From Paratractidigestivibacter sp003150175 (GTDB lineage Bacteria; Actinomycetota; Coriobacteriia; Coriobacteriales; Atopobiaceae): 64,000 nucleotides of DNA. This document shows, piece by piece, positions 51,372 to 59,812 of the stretch (positions are counted from its first letter, which is position 1; each line of letters starts with the position of its first letter). The translations under genes and the position numbers were made by a program. The stretch is from the NCBI RefSeq assembly GCF_964283195.1, contig NZ_CAXYLH010000004.1; one strand, given 5' to 3'. The notes below the pieces were generated by a model that searched no databases, was not told the DNA's origin, and was given only the letters and a program-made list of their open reading frames with translations.

Positions 51372-52424
51372 ATGAACTATTCCAAGAAGGTAATCGCCGA
51401 GATGAACCTGGCCTATGCCATCGGCACCTTCGACGGCGCGGATGCCCAGAGCTTCCTCGTCGGTGTGGAGAAGCAAGGCCCCATCCGTCGCTTCGCCCTT
51501 GACGGCGAGCCGATGGAGACCGTGACCGAGGGACCCGGCGGCGTCATGACCATCACGCAGGTCCCCGGCCGCGACGACCAGTTCATGGCAACCTGTGAGT
51601 TCTTCTCGCCCAACTTCGGCGGGGATACGGCGCATATCCGCACGTATACGCGGGCCGAGGACGGCACATGGAGCTCCACGAAGCTCTGCGACCTGCCTTA
51701 CGTCCACCGCTTTGGCCTTCTTGTGGGCAAGGACGGCTCGACCTGGGTCATCGCTTGCACCATCAAGGGCGCTTGCCGCCAGTTCAAAAATGACTGGCAG
51801 ACCCCCGGTGCCGTGTGGGTCGGCCGCCTCGATGAGGCCGGCGAGGCGTATAACGACGACCATCAGCTGCAGATGACGTGCCTCGCCGGTTGCCAGGTGC
51901 AGAACCACGGTTTCTGGTATGCGCAGGATCGCAGCTATGCGCTCGTCTCGACGGCTGCGGGCGTTTTCCGCTACGTACCGCCCGCGACTGCGGATGGCGA
52001 GTGGGACGTCAAGTGCCTCATCGTCAACCCCACGAGCGACATTTGCGTGGGCGACTTCGACGGCGATGGCGCAGACGAAATCCTGACCATCTCGAAGTTC
52101 CACGGAGACACGCTCTCTGTATGGCATGTGACCGAGAACGAGGACGTCTATACGTGCGTTTGGACCGACCCCGTGCGCCGCAACTTCCTGCACGCGATCT
52201 GGTCGGGCGAGCTTGCGGGCGAGTCCTGCGCCGTCGTGGGTAACCGCAAGGACGGCCGCGACCTGTTGCGCGTTCACTTCGCGGACGGCGAGTACGCCGT
52301 CGAGCAGATCGATCACGACCGCGGCCCGGCCAATTGCTGGGTCATCGCCGATGGCGGCGAGCAGCGCATCGTTGCCGCGAACCGCGAGACCAACGAGGTC
52401 GCTCTCTACACCGTAAGCAAATAA
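51372..52424 (+). CDS. Uncharacterised beta-propeller-like FG-GAP protein in the Ula-type operon
   Basis: A 350-residue soluble protein made of beta-rich repeats, including one FG-GAP/VCBS calcium-binding motif (VGDFDGDGADEILTIS). No signal peptide is seen, which is unusual since FG-GAP proteins are commonly extracellular. The start is uncertain: the ATG at 51372 has only AAGGG at 12 nt. It sits between EIIB and the lactonase, so it may help handle a sugar-acid lactone, for instance as a lactonase-type propeller or sensor. That is inference. Confidence 0.78.
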   Translation: MNYSKKVIAEMNLAYAIGTFDGADAQSFLVGVEKQGPIRRFALDGEPMETVTEGPGGVMTITQVPGRDDQFMATCEFFSPNFGGDTAHIRTYTRAEDGTWSSTKLCDLPYVHRFGLLVGKDGSTWVIACTIKGACRQFKNDWQTPGAVWVGRLDEAGEAYNDDHQLQMTCLAGCQVQNHGFWYAQDRSYALVSTAAGVFRYVPPATADGEWDVKCLIVNPTSDICVGDFDGDGADEILTISKFHGDTLSVWHVTENEDVYTCVWTDPVRRNFLHAIWSGELAGESCAVVGNRKDGRDLLRVHFADGEYAVEQIDHDRGPANCWVIADGGEQRIVAANRETNEVALYTVSK

Positions 52425-52505
52425 GGCAAAGAGGAGAGCTTCCCTCTCATCCTGCCCGAAACCCAACTGAACGAACTTCTTTCCAATCGAACTAGGAGGA
52501 GATAA

Positions 52506-53630
52506 ATGTCTGCTATCGACGAGGTCACCCGCGAGAAGTGGATCATGAACACGTTTCCCGAGTGGGGCACCTGGCTCAACGAGGACATGGAGGCCGCCAA
52601 GCCCGCGCCCGGCACCGTCGAGATGTGGTGGCTCGGATGCACCGGCATTTACATGAAGACTCCGGGTAACACCGCCATCACCATCGACCTGTGGACCGGC
52701 AACGGCAAGCGCACCCACGGCGACGGCAAGATGAAGGTCGGCCACCAGATGGCCAACATGGCCGGGTGTCGCGCCATGCAGCCCAACCTGCGCAACATCC
52801 CCTACGTCTTCGACCCCTTCGCGATCAAGCACGTCGACGCCGTGCTCGCCACCCACTATCACCAGGACCACATGTCCAAGGAGTTCGCGGCCCACGTCAT
52901 CCAGTCCGGAATGACCACGACCGACGAGAATGGCAACGAGATCCCCGTTCCGTTCATCGGCCCCAAGAAGTCCGTTGAGTTCTGGCTCAAGTGGGGCGTG
53001 CCCGCCGAGCGCTGCATCACCGTCAAGCCCGGCGACAAGATCCGCGTCGGTGACATCGAGATCGTCTGCATGGACTCCTTCGACCGCACCTGCATTACCA
53101 CCACCGACTCCACCGGCCCCGATCGCGAGGACCTTTGGGGCAAGTGCCCGATGGACATGGACGAGAAGGCCGTCAACTACCTGCTGCGCACCCCGGGTGG
53201 CAACATCTACCACTCCGGCGACTCCCACTACTCGATCTACTTCGCCAAGCACGGCAAGGACATCGCCAAGGAGTACGGCGGCGTCGACGTGGCCTTCGGC
53301 TCCTTTGGCTGCAACCCCATGGGCATGCAGGACAAGATGGAGGCTTCCGACATCATCCGCATGGCCGAGGCGCTCAAGTGCAAGGTCGTCATCCCCATCC
53401 ACTGGGACGTCTGGACCAACTTCGAGGCCGACCTGCGCGAGATCGAGGTGCTCTACAACATGCGCAAGGAGCGCCTGGGCTACACCTTCAAGCCCTACTA
53501 CTGGAAGGTCGGCGGCCACTACACCTACCCGACCGACTACGAGGCCGGCAAGAAGTACTTCGTGTACCGCCGCGGCTTCGAGGACTGCTTCGAGGAGGAG
53601 CCCAACGTCCCGTTCCGCTCTGTCCTGTAA
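52506..53630 (+). CDS. ulaG: UlaG-like L-ascorbate-6-phosphate lactonase
   Basis: A 374-residue metallo-beta-lactamase-fold enzyme closely resembling UlaG in length and start (REKWIMNTFPEWGTWLNEDME). The metal motif is ATHYHQDHMS; later ligands lie in HSGDSHYS and in IPIHWDVWTNFEAD. UlaG opens L-ascorbate-6-phosphate to 3-keto-L-gulonate-6-phosphate. AGGAGG precedes the ATG. It ends before two hairpins. Confidence 0.92.
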   Translation: MSAIDEVTREKWIMNTFPEWGTWLNEDMEAAKPAPGTVEMWWLGCTGIYMKTPGNTAITIDLWTGNGKRTHGDGKMKVGHQMANMAGCRAMQPNLRNIPYVFDPFAIKHVDAVLATHYHQDHMSKEFAAHVIQSGMTTTDENGNEIPVPFIGPKKSVEFWLKWGVPAERCITVKPGDKIRVGDIEIVCMDSFDRTCITTTDSTGPDREDLWGKCPMDMDEKAVNYLLRTPGGNIYHSGDSHYSIYFAKHGKDIAKEYGGVDVAFGSFGCNPMGMQDKMEASDIIRMAEALKCKVVIPIHWDVWTNFEADLREIEVLYNMRKERLGYTFKPYYWKVGGHYTYPTDYEAGKKYFVYRRGFEDCFEEEPNVPFRSVL

Positions 53631-53638
53631 GCAATGAC

Positions 53639-53717
53639 GAAAAGGGACAGTCCCTTTTTATCATTCAAAGATTGATGTAAAGGGCCGACCGCATCGACTG
53701 GGCGGTCGGCTCTTCTT
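53639..53717 (+). terminator. Two hairpins between ulaG and ulaE
   Basis: AAAAGGGAC/GTCCCTTTTT at 53639-53659, then GCCGACCGC (53684-53692) with GCGGTCGGC (53702-53710) followed by TCTTCTTG. Either could attenuate the distal genes. Confidence 0.65.
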
Positions 53718-53779
53718 GTATCGAATTATGGTCAAATCCTGCGATTTCGCGCCTTATTCGCCGCTTTTGGAGGCTGACT

Positions 53780-54637
53780 ATGCCTAAACCTTACCTGCTC
53801 GGAATGTACGAGAAAGCCGTTCCTAAGGAGCTCGACTGGCTCGAGCGCCTCGAGGTCGCGCGCGAGTCCGGCTTCGATTACGTCGAGATATCCGTGGACG
53901 AGACCGACGACAAGCTCGCCCGCCTGGACTGGAGCGCCGGTGAGCGCCGTGAGCTCGTCCAGCTGCAGGAGAAAACAGGGGTGCCTATCCGATCGATGTG
54001 CCTTTCCGGCCACCGAAAGTACCCCTTCGGCGCGACCGATCCTGAGGTTCGCGCGAAGAGCATGGACATCATGAAGAAGGCGATCGGCCTGGCCTGCGAC
54101 CTTGGCGTCCGCACGATTCAGCTCGCCGGCTACGACGTGTACTATGAGCCGGGCACCGACGAGACGCGCAAGTGGTTCGCCGAGAACCTTGCTCGCGCCA
54201 CCGAGATGGCGGCGCGTGAGGGCGTGCTTCTTGGCTTCGAGACCATGGAGACGCCTTTTATGGACACTGTCGGTAAGTCGATGGCTTACGTAAGCCAAAT
54301 CGATAGCCCCTACCTCGGCGTTTACCCGGATCTCGGCAACCTGACCAACGCGAGCTTCCTCTATGGCGAGTCCGTGACCGACGACCTCGCGCACGGCCGG
54401 GGCCATATCCTGGCTGCCCACTGCAAGGAAACCGTCGCGGGCGCGTATCGCGAGATTCCCTTCGGCACCGGAACGACCGATTGGGCCGCCCTTGACGAGT
54501 GCGTGCGCCAGGGCGTTCGCCGTTTCGTCGCTGAGTTCTGGTACGTTGGCTCCGAGGACTGGCGCGCGGAGACTGCCTTTGCGAGCAAGTATGTCCGGGA
54601 AAAGATCGAGGCGGCTTTCGAGCGCTGCGGTAAATAA
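53780..54637 (+). CDS. ulaE: UlaE-like L-xylulose-5-phosphate 3-epimerase
   Basis: A 285-residue TIM-barrel epimerase matching UlaE/SgaU: LGMYEKAVPKELDWLERLEVARESGFDYVEIS at the N-terminus, SGHRKYPFG, IQLAGYDVYYE, and a C-terminal AHCKETVAGAYREIPFG with metal ligands. It interconverts L-xylulose-5-phosphate and L-ribulose-5-phosphate. GGAG precedes the ATG. No UlaD decarboxylase or UlaF 4-epimerase is in the window, so those steps must be encoded elsewhere or differ. Confidence 0.93.
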   Translation: MPKPYLLGMYEKAVPKELDWLERLEVARESGFDYVEISVDETDDKLARLDWSAGERRELVQLQEKTGVPIRSMCLSGHRKYPFGATDPEVRAKSMDIMKKAIGLACDLGVRTIQLAGYDVYYEPGTDETRKWFAENLARATEMAAREGVLLGFETMETPFMDTVGKSMAYVSQIDSPYLGVYPDLGNLTNASFLYGESVTDDLAHGRGHILAAHCKETVAGAYREIPFGTGTTDWAALDECVRQGVRRFVAEFWYVGSEDWRAETAFASKYVREKIEAAFERCGK

Positions 54638-54682
54638 ACGGTCGCGATGGCTCGGGCAAGCAGCGGAAAGAAGGGCGGGGCG

Positions 54683-55321
54683 ATGGGGCAGGCTACGATC
54701 CGGGAACAGTTGGCGCTAGCGCGATGCGCGCTCTTTGACTTCGACGGCGTCATCGCCGATACCGAGCCGCTATATGTTGAGCTTGACCGGCATGCGCTTC
54801 GCGCGCTCGGCTATGAGGCGACGGACGAGGAGCTCAACGGCTTCATAGGCAAGGCGTCCGAGGTTGAGGGCCCTGCGCTTCTTCGCAGGCATGGGATTCA
54901 GGCTTCGCAGGAGGACTATCTCTCGGTTTGGGATTCCGATCGTGACATCTATGGGAGTCCTGAGCTTGTGCCGAACCCCGGTCTGCCTGAGCTTTGGGAG
55001 TCGCTGCGCGAGCGCGGGTGCCGGATTGCGGTTGTATCGACGACGCGCTGCATCAGCCTCGTGCGGGCGCTCAACAACTTCGGGCTTCTTACGTACGTCG
55101 ATGCGATCGTGGGGCGCGAGATGGTCTCGCATATGAAGCCTGATCCCGAGCCGTACCTGCGCGCGCTTCAGATTCTTGGGCGAGAGGCGGGGGAGGCGAT
55201 AGCGTTCGACGATTCGCCGTCCGGAGTCGCCTCCGCGCGAGCCGCAGGGGTCTATACCGTTTGCTATCGCGGCGATGCGCTTGCGGATGCGCAGCTGGAC
55301 GACTTCGACGAGCTGCTGTAG
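54683..55321 (+). CDS. HAD-family phosphatase, beta-phosphoglucomutase-like
   Basis: A 212-residue HAD hydrolase. Motif I is FDFDGVIADTEP (D19 and D21), motif II VVSTT, motif III K in the SHMKPDPE segment, motif IV AFDDSPSGVASARAAG. The cap is alpha-helical, as in sugar-phosphate phosphatases and beta-phosphoglucomutases. The ATG at 54683 has GAAGGG upstream; 54647 has none. Last gene of the Ula-type run; probably dephosphorylates a pathway or overflow intermediate. Confidence 0.88.
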   Translation: MGQATIREQLALARCALFDFDGVIADTEPLYVELDRHALRALGYEATDEELNGFIGKASEVEGPALLRRHGIQASQEDYLSVWDSDRDIYGSPELVPNPGLPELWESLRERGCRIAVVSTTRCISLVRALNNFGLLTYVDAIVGREMVSHMKPDPEPYLRALQILGREAGEAIAFDDSPSGVASARAAGVYTVCYRGDALADAQLDDFDELL

Positions 55322-55331
55322 CGGCAATTAA

Positions 55332-55378
55332 AAGCGGGTGCGAATTATCCGTAGCTCTCGGATAATTCGCACCCGCTT
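55332..55378. terminator. Perfect 20-bp hairpin terminator
   Basis: The arms at 55332-55351 and 55359-55378 are exact complements (AAGCGGGTGCGAATTATCCG) with a 7-nt loop, then TTCTTTG. It ends the Ula-type operon and faces the convergent pilT-like gene. Confidence 0.88.
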
Positions 55379-55413
55379 CTTTGTTATCGGTCGCGTAGGC
55401 GCGCCATGTTCCA

Positions 55414-55460
55414 GGGTGTCCCAGAAAGCTGCAGCCAATGACTGTCACCCAGTGATGGTG
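55414..55460 (+). repeat. Repeat family C, single 47-bp unit
   Basis: Begins GGGTGTCCCAGAAAGCTG and ends CACCCAGTGATGGTG. It differs at two or three positions from 2767-2813. Confidence 0.8.
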
Positions 55461-55489
55461 ACGATTGGGGCAGCTCCCGTCCCCGGGCG

Positions 55490-56554
55490 CTACGCGTGGA
55501 GACGGCGCTCGAGGGCCTCGGGGTAGTTGGCGTACTGGAGGGCAACGTCCGCATCGACAGAGCCGTTCTTGACGACGGCGTAGAGGGCCTGGTCCATCGT
55601 CTGCATACCGGCCTTGGTGCTCGCGGCGATGACGGAGTCGATCTGGTAGGTCTTCTCTTCGCGGATGAGGTTGCGGATGGCCGTGTTCATGGTCATGATC
55701 TCGAACACGGGCGTGACGCCGCCGTCCTTGGTGGGCACGAGCTGCTGCGCGACGCAGGCCTGGAGCACGAGCGAAAGCTGCGTGCGGATCTGGCGCTGCT
55801 GGCTCGCGGGGAAGGCGTCGACGATGCGCTCGACGGTGTCGGCGGCGCTGGTGGTGTGCAGGGTCGAGAGCACGAGCTGGGCCATCTCGGCGGCGGTCAC
55901 GGCGGCGCCGATGGTCTCCGCGTCGCGCATCTCGCCGAGCATGATCACGCTGGGGCTCTCGCGCATGGCGGAGCGCAGCGCCTCGGCGTAGGTGGCGATG
56001 TCGGTGGGCACTTCTCGCTGCGTGACGATGCAGGTCCCGTGGCTGTGGACGTGCTCGATCGGGTCCTCCATGGTGATGATGTGGCCGGAGCGCGAGTGGT
56101 TCATGCGGTCGATGATGCAGGTCAGCGTGGTCGACTTGCCGCTGCCCGCGGGGCCGGTGACGAGGACCATGCCCTTGCTCACATTGGCGAGCTTAAGGAC
56201 GCTCTCGGGGATGTGGAGCTGCACGGGGTCGGGCAGGCCGAAGGGGATGACGCGGATGATCGCGCCGAAAGAGCCTCTTTGGCGGAAGATGTTCGCGCGG
56301 AAGCGGCCGACGCCGGGCAGTGCGAAGCTGAAGTCCTCGTCGTGGTTGCTGTTGCGCTCAAAGAAGCTGATGTCGCGGCCGGCGATCTGGTAGATGGACC
56401 TGACGACGCTCTCGGTGTCGGCGGGCATGAGCGGCTGGCCGTCGTCGCGAACCTGGACGCCGCTGGTCTGGTAGGTGAGGGGCAACCCCGCGATGAAAAA
56501 GACGTCGGAGGCGTTGACCTCGATCATCCGAGCGAGAAGTTCCTTGAGTTCCAT
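55490..56554 (-). CDS. pilT: PilT-like type IV pilus retraction ATPase
   Basis: A 354-residue hexameric secretion-superfamily ATPase. The N-terminal PAS-like domain ends near residue 100; then Walker A (GPAGSGKSTT), Asp box (ITMEDPIEH), Walker B (VIMLGEMRD), and the His box (LSTLHTTSA). The PilT-type length and the lack of an N1 domain indicate a retraction motor rather than PilB. AAGGAG precedes the ATG at 56554. Two pilin-like genes lie upstream in the same orientation. No PilB, PilC or prepilin peptidase is seen in this window. Confidence 0.92.
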   Translation of the reverse strand: MELKELLARMIEVNASDVFFIAGLPLTYQTSGVQVRDDGQPLMPADTESVVRSIYQIAGRDISFFERNSNHDEDFSFALPGVGRFRANIFRQRGSFGAIIRVIPFGLPDPVQLHIPESVLKLANVSKGMVLVTGPAGSGKSTTLTCIIDRMNHSRSGHIITMEDPIEHVHSHGTCIVTQREVPTDIATYAEALRSAMRESPSVIMLGEMRDAETIGAAVTAAEMAQLVLSTLHTTSAADTVERIVDAFPASQQRQIRTQLSLVLQACVAQQLVPTKDGGVTPVFEIMTMNTAIRNLIREEKTYQIDSVIAASTKAGMQTMDQALYAVVKNGSVDADVALQYANYPEALERRLHA

Positions 56555-56571
56555 GATTGTCTCCTTATCGC

Positions 56572-57114
56572 TTAGTTGCTTGCGGAGCCGGTGGCGGCGC
56601 CGGAGCCGCCCCAAAGGTTCTGCTGAGTTTGGGCCTGAGTCGTCGAGGTCTTCCAAGAACTGACCGTGTAGGTTAGGTCGTCGTTCACGGCGACCTCCGC
56701 GTCGAGCTCGCGGCCGTCCGTGGTCTTGATGGTAAAGCTGATATTGGCGTCTTTGACGTCAGCGTTGATCTGAACGTCATCCACGCCGGAGAGCTCGAGC
56801 GCGCGCGATTGGATGCTGGGCATGACGAGCTGGACGCGCGAGGCGGCGACGCCGGCGGACTCGTGCGCGCTCCGGCTTTGGGCGAGCTGCGAATCGATGG
56901 CGGCGAGCATGCCCTGCCCCGCGGCGTCGACCTCGTAAAGTCCGGTGGCCGAGTCGGCCTGGCGCGACGCGGTGCTCGCGGTGGCGCGAGCCGTGGTCAC
57001 GCACAGCACGCTGAGGACGGCCAGCAAAAGCACCGAGACGAGCGTGATGAAGCTCACGATGCCGATGCGGACGTTCCCGCCGGAGCCGCGACGTGTGTCC
57101 TTCTTTGTCGACAT
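56572..57114 (-). CDS. Pilin-operon membrane protein
   Basis: A 180-residue protein with one N-terminal membrane helix (about residues 15-40, GIVSFITLVSVLLLAVLSVLC) after a short positively charged segment, then an extracytoplasmic domain. No E5-type prepilin motif is clear, so it may be a PilX/TadE-like accessory protein. AGGAGG precedes the ATG, which directly follows the stop of the upstream pilin gene; an 18-bp gap separates it from pilT. Function inferred from context. Confidence 0.78.
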   Translation of the reverse strand: MSTKKDTRRGSGGNVRIGIVSFITLVSVLLLAVLSVLCVTTARATASTASRQADSATGLYEVDAAGQGMLAAIDSQLAQSRSAHESAGVAASRVQLVMPSIQSRALELSGVDDVQINADVKDANISFTIKTTDGRELDAEVAVNDDLTYTVSSWKTSTTQAQTQQNLWGGSGAATGSASN

Positions 57115-57523
57115 CTACCTCGCCTCCTTAACGTAGCGCGACGCGTCAAGCGCATAGACCTCGGACGCGGAGTCTCCCTCGCCGCTGGTAATGATGACGT
57201 GCGCGGTGTAGAACTTGCCTTTGCCGGAGTCCTGCTGCCGCACGCTGACGTTGACGTGGAGGTCGCCTTCGTCGGCGTCGCCCATGGCAACGCCTCGGCC
57301 GACCTTCTTGCCGGCGGCGACCGCGGCGGGGTCGGACGAGAACTCCTCGGCCGCGGACTGGGCCATCTGCACCGCGGAGGATTTCATCCCCGCGTCGCGC
57401 GAGACGGCGAGCGACTTGGCAAAGAGGGACGAGAAGACCGCCATCGCCGCGACGATGACGACGAGCAACACGAGCGACTCGACCACGAAGGCCGCGTTCG
57501 CCCATTGTGATTGGCGTTACCAT
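57115..57523 (-). pseudogene. Type IV prepilin-like gene, apparently frameshifted at the cleavage site
   Basis: The mature-pilin-like part (FVVESLVLLVVIVAAMAVF, 57115-57486) has Phe+1 and Glu+5 as in prepilins but no ATG in frame; only a GTG at 57486 inside the motif. In the other frame the ATGs at 57505 and 57523 give MGERG. Removing one of the GG pair at 57490-57491 fuses them to MGERG-FVVES, a normal prepilin leader. So a one-base insertion, real or an assembly error, falls at the processing site. If real, it would stop production of a processed pilin. The frame after the site is otherwise open to its stop. Confidence 0.7.
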
Positions 57524-57541
57524 TGAACGAGGGGGTGGGCC

Positions 57542-59005
57542 ATGGCTAGCGCTCGCATCATAAACAAGAAAAACGCGCCCATGGCCGGGCTCGCCTTGTT
57601 TTACCTTGCGTTTTTAGGGGGAGAGTTCCTCTTTGACGAGCGTGTCGGGGCCCTTGCGGGCGCCTCTGCGGTGGCGCTCGCGGAGTCCGTCGTGGTCGGC
57701 ATCAGCGTCGCGGGCTTCTTGCTGTACCCGGTTATGCTGAGGCTCGCGGGGAACCGTGCGCGGAATGTCCTGTACGCGGCGGGCGGCGTCTCGGCCGCAT
57801 GCCTGGTGGCGCTCGGGCTCGCGGGCTCGCTCAGCGTCGTGTACGCGGCGGGCGGGGTCGGGCTTCTGTGCCTGGGGCTCGTCGGCGCCGCGGCTCACGA
57901 CGCGATCGCGCGCGCGGATGAGCCGGTCGGGCTTGGGGCGGCCGTCGGGGCGGCGTATGCCGCGGGGGTGCTGCTCCAAGTCGGGTTGCAGCTCGCGACT
58001 CCCGCCGCTGCGCCCAGGGGCGTGATCCTGGCCGCAGCGGCGGTCGCGTCGGCAGGGTTCGCCCGGGCGGGGCTGCGAGCGGCGGAAGGCGGAGTCGATG
58101 GGGAAGAGGCCGGAGCCGAAGTCCAGGAGGGGGCGCCATCGCGCACGCTTCCGATTCTCGCGGGCATCGTTGCGCTCATGACCTGCATATTCTCGACGCT
58201 CAACGTGACGCTCACGAGCATGCACGCGGCAGGCCAGGTCGATCTCGGCTCGTGGCCGCGGCTCTTCCTCGCGGCGAGTGCGCTCGCGACCGGCTTCGTG
58301 CTGGACAAGCTCAGCCGCCGATACGCGCCGGCGGCGCTGGCGCTCGTCTCGACGCTCTCGTGCTTCGCGATTTTCTCGGCTATCGGTGGTGGGCCCGCAA
58401 TCGTCTCGGCCATGGTGTTCTATCTGGGGTCCGGCGCCTTCGTCGTGTTCTTTACCGCGGCGTTCATCATCGCGGGGCGCGGCTGCGCTCCCGCCGGCCT
58501 TTGGCCTTCGATGGGCCGCGTGGTCAACAACGTCGTCTCGCTCGCGGTCGCTGTGCCTGCGCTCGTGCTGGTCACGCAGACGAACGGGCTCGCGACCTCG
58601 GCGGTCGTTCTCGTCGTCCTTGCGGCGATCTACGTGCTGGTGTTCCTCGGGCTGGAGAGGGGCTCGGCGGCGACGGAGGGCTCGGCTGCTGACCTGGGTT
58701 CCGGTTCGGCCCTGGCCCCGGCGCCGCTTGATACCCCGGCCGATTCCCAGACATCGGCTTCGCTCGACCCCGCCCAAAAGCTCTCCGCATTTGTGGAGGC
58801 CTTCGGCCTCACTGACCGCGAGGCTGAGGTCCTCGGTGCGCTGACGACGTCCGACGCGAACATGCAGGAGCTCGCCCAGGAGCTGTATATATCGAGGTCG
58901 GCGCTGTACCGCCACATCTCGTCGATCTGCAAGCGCGTCGGCGTGGAGAATCGCCAGGCGCTCCTGCTCCGCTACTTCGCCTGGGAGCCTGACGCGCGCG
59001 ATTAG
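57542..59005 (+). CDS. Membrane LuxR-family regulator, cassette copy 2
   Basis: A 487-residue protein with about ten to twelve membrane segments followed by a linker and C-terminal LuxR HTH (FGLTDREAEVLGALTTSDANMQ...SRSALYRHISSICKRVGVENRQALLLRYFAW). It is clearly paralogous along its whole length to the gene at 40396, with an intact N-terminus MASARIINKKNAPMAG. GAGGGGG precedes the ATG. It is divergent from the pilin genes and upstream of three cassette genes. Integral-membrane LuxR proteins of this kind are abundant in Coriobacteriia; ligands are mostly unknown. Confidence 0.92.
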   Translation: MASARIINKKNAPMAGLALFYLAFLGGEFLFDERVGALAGASAVALAESVVVGISVAGFLLYPVMLRLAGNRARNVLYAAGGVSAACLVALGLAGSLSVVYAAGGVGLLCLGLVGAAAHDAIARADEPVGLGAAVGAAYAAGVLLQVGLQLATPAAAPRGVILAAAAVASAGFARAGLRAAEGGVDGEEAGAEVQEGAPSRTLPILAGIVALMTCIFSTLNVTLTSMHAAGQVDLGSWPRLFLAASALATGFVLDKLSRRYAPAALALVSTLSCFAIFSAIGGGPAIVSAMVFYLGSGAFVVFFTAAFIIAGRGCAPAGLWPSMGRVVNNVVSLAVAVPALVLVTQTNGLATSAVVLVVLAAIYVLVFLGLERGSAATEGSAADLGSGSALAPAPLDTPADSQTSASLDPAQKLSAFVEAFGLTDREAEVLGALTTSDANMQELAQELYISRSALYRHISSICKRVGVENRQALLLRYFAWEPDARD

Positions 59006-59128
59006 GCTGCCAAGCCACGGCTTGCGGTGGCCGCGCGCCCGCGGGGGCGTTGTGACGAGGTGGGCTGTGAGGGTAACACGAATCGTTCTGGGTGGCCCGG
59101 CACGGAGGGCGCCGGCAACTTCACCCAC

Positions 59129-59144
59129 TTTGGGACATCTGTAA
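59129..59144 (+). promoter_or_regulatory. Conserved 16-bp upstream motif, cassette copy 2
   Basis: Exact match TTTGGGACATCTGTAA to 41809-41824, at 68 bp from the gene-2 start (67 bp in copy 1). Confidence 0.65.
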
Positions 59145-59212
59145 ACTACCCCTCCGACCATGCCTTTTGGGATTATGGCGCTGTCAGAAAAGGCTGCGAC
59201 CCGGAGGCGGCG

Positions 59213-59812
59213 ATGGCTAGCTCGAATATGAGGAAGCTCGTGATCGGCTGCGGCGCCGCCGTGATTGCCGTGGCCGTTGTTTTCTGGGCGCTGTCGCTGC
59301 TGGCCGCGGGGGCTTGGCATCGTGAGCTTGCCCCCGAGAACAGAGGAGCCTCGGCGAGCTCGAGCGGCGCGCCGATGGGCCCAACGGCGGGCACATCGAC
59401 GGACGTCGACCCCGCGACGAACGCAAATTCCCCGGCGCCCGCCGACCACGTGACCGGCATCCCCATCGGTTTCGAGGCCACCGACGCGATCCGGCTCACC
59501 TACACCCACGAGGGCGAGGCGTCGACGACCTTCGAGTGCGAGGACACGCAGCTGATCGCGCAGGTCGTGGATGCCTTGAGGTCGATTGAGCTGGGCGACA
59601 CCACGACGCTCGCGGCATCCGATGCCGGCGAGAGGCTGGACTTCTTGCTGGCTGACGGGACGAGGCGCTCGTTCTACTTCGAGGCGGGCGCGTACACAGA
59701 CGGCGACGCGAGCCGCGTGATGACGAAGGGCGGCGACGCGCTCTCGCGGGCGCTGCGGACGGTCCGTGAGTCGGGCGCGGTGGCCGAGACGGCCGCGAGG
59801 GATGGGAGATGA
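59213..59812 (+). CDS. Small membrane-anchored protein, cassette gene 2, copy 2
   Basis: A 199-residue protein with an N-terminal anchor (residues about 8-30, LVIGCGAAVIAVAVVFWAL), a longer Ser/Ala/Pro/Thr linker than copy 1, and the same ~100-residue domain (RLTYTHEGEAS...VVDALRSIELGD...FLLADGTRRSFYFEAG). GGAGG precedes the ATG at 59213. It overlaps the next gene by 4 bp exactly as in copy 1. No family recognised. Confidence 0.82.
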   Translation: MASSNMRKLVIGCGAAVIAVAVVFWALSLLAAGAWHRELAPENRGASASSSGAPMGPTAGTSTDVDPATNANSPAPADHVTGIPIGFEATDAIRLTYTHEGEASTTFECEDTQLIAQVVDALRSIELGDTTTLAASDAGERLDFLLADGTRRSFYFEAGAYTDGDASRVMTKGGDALSRALRTVRESGAVAETAARDGR

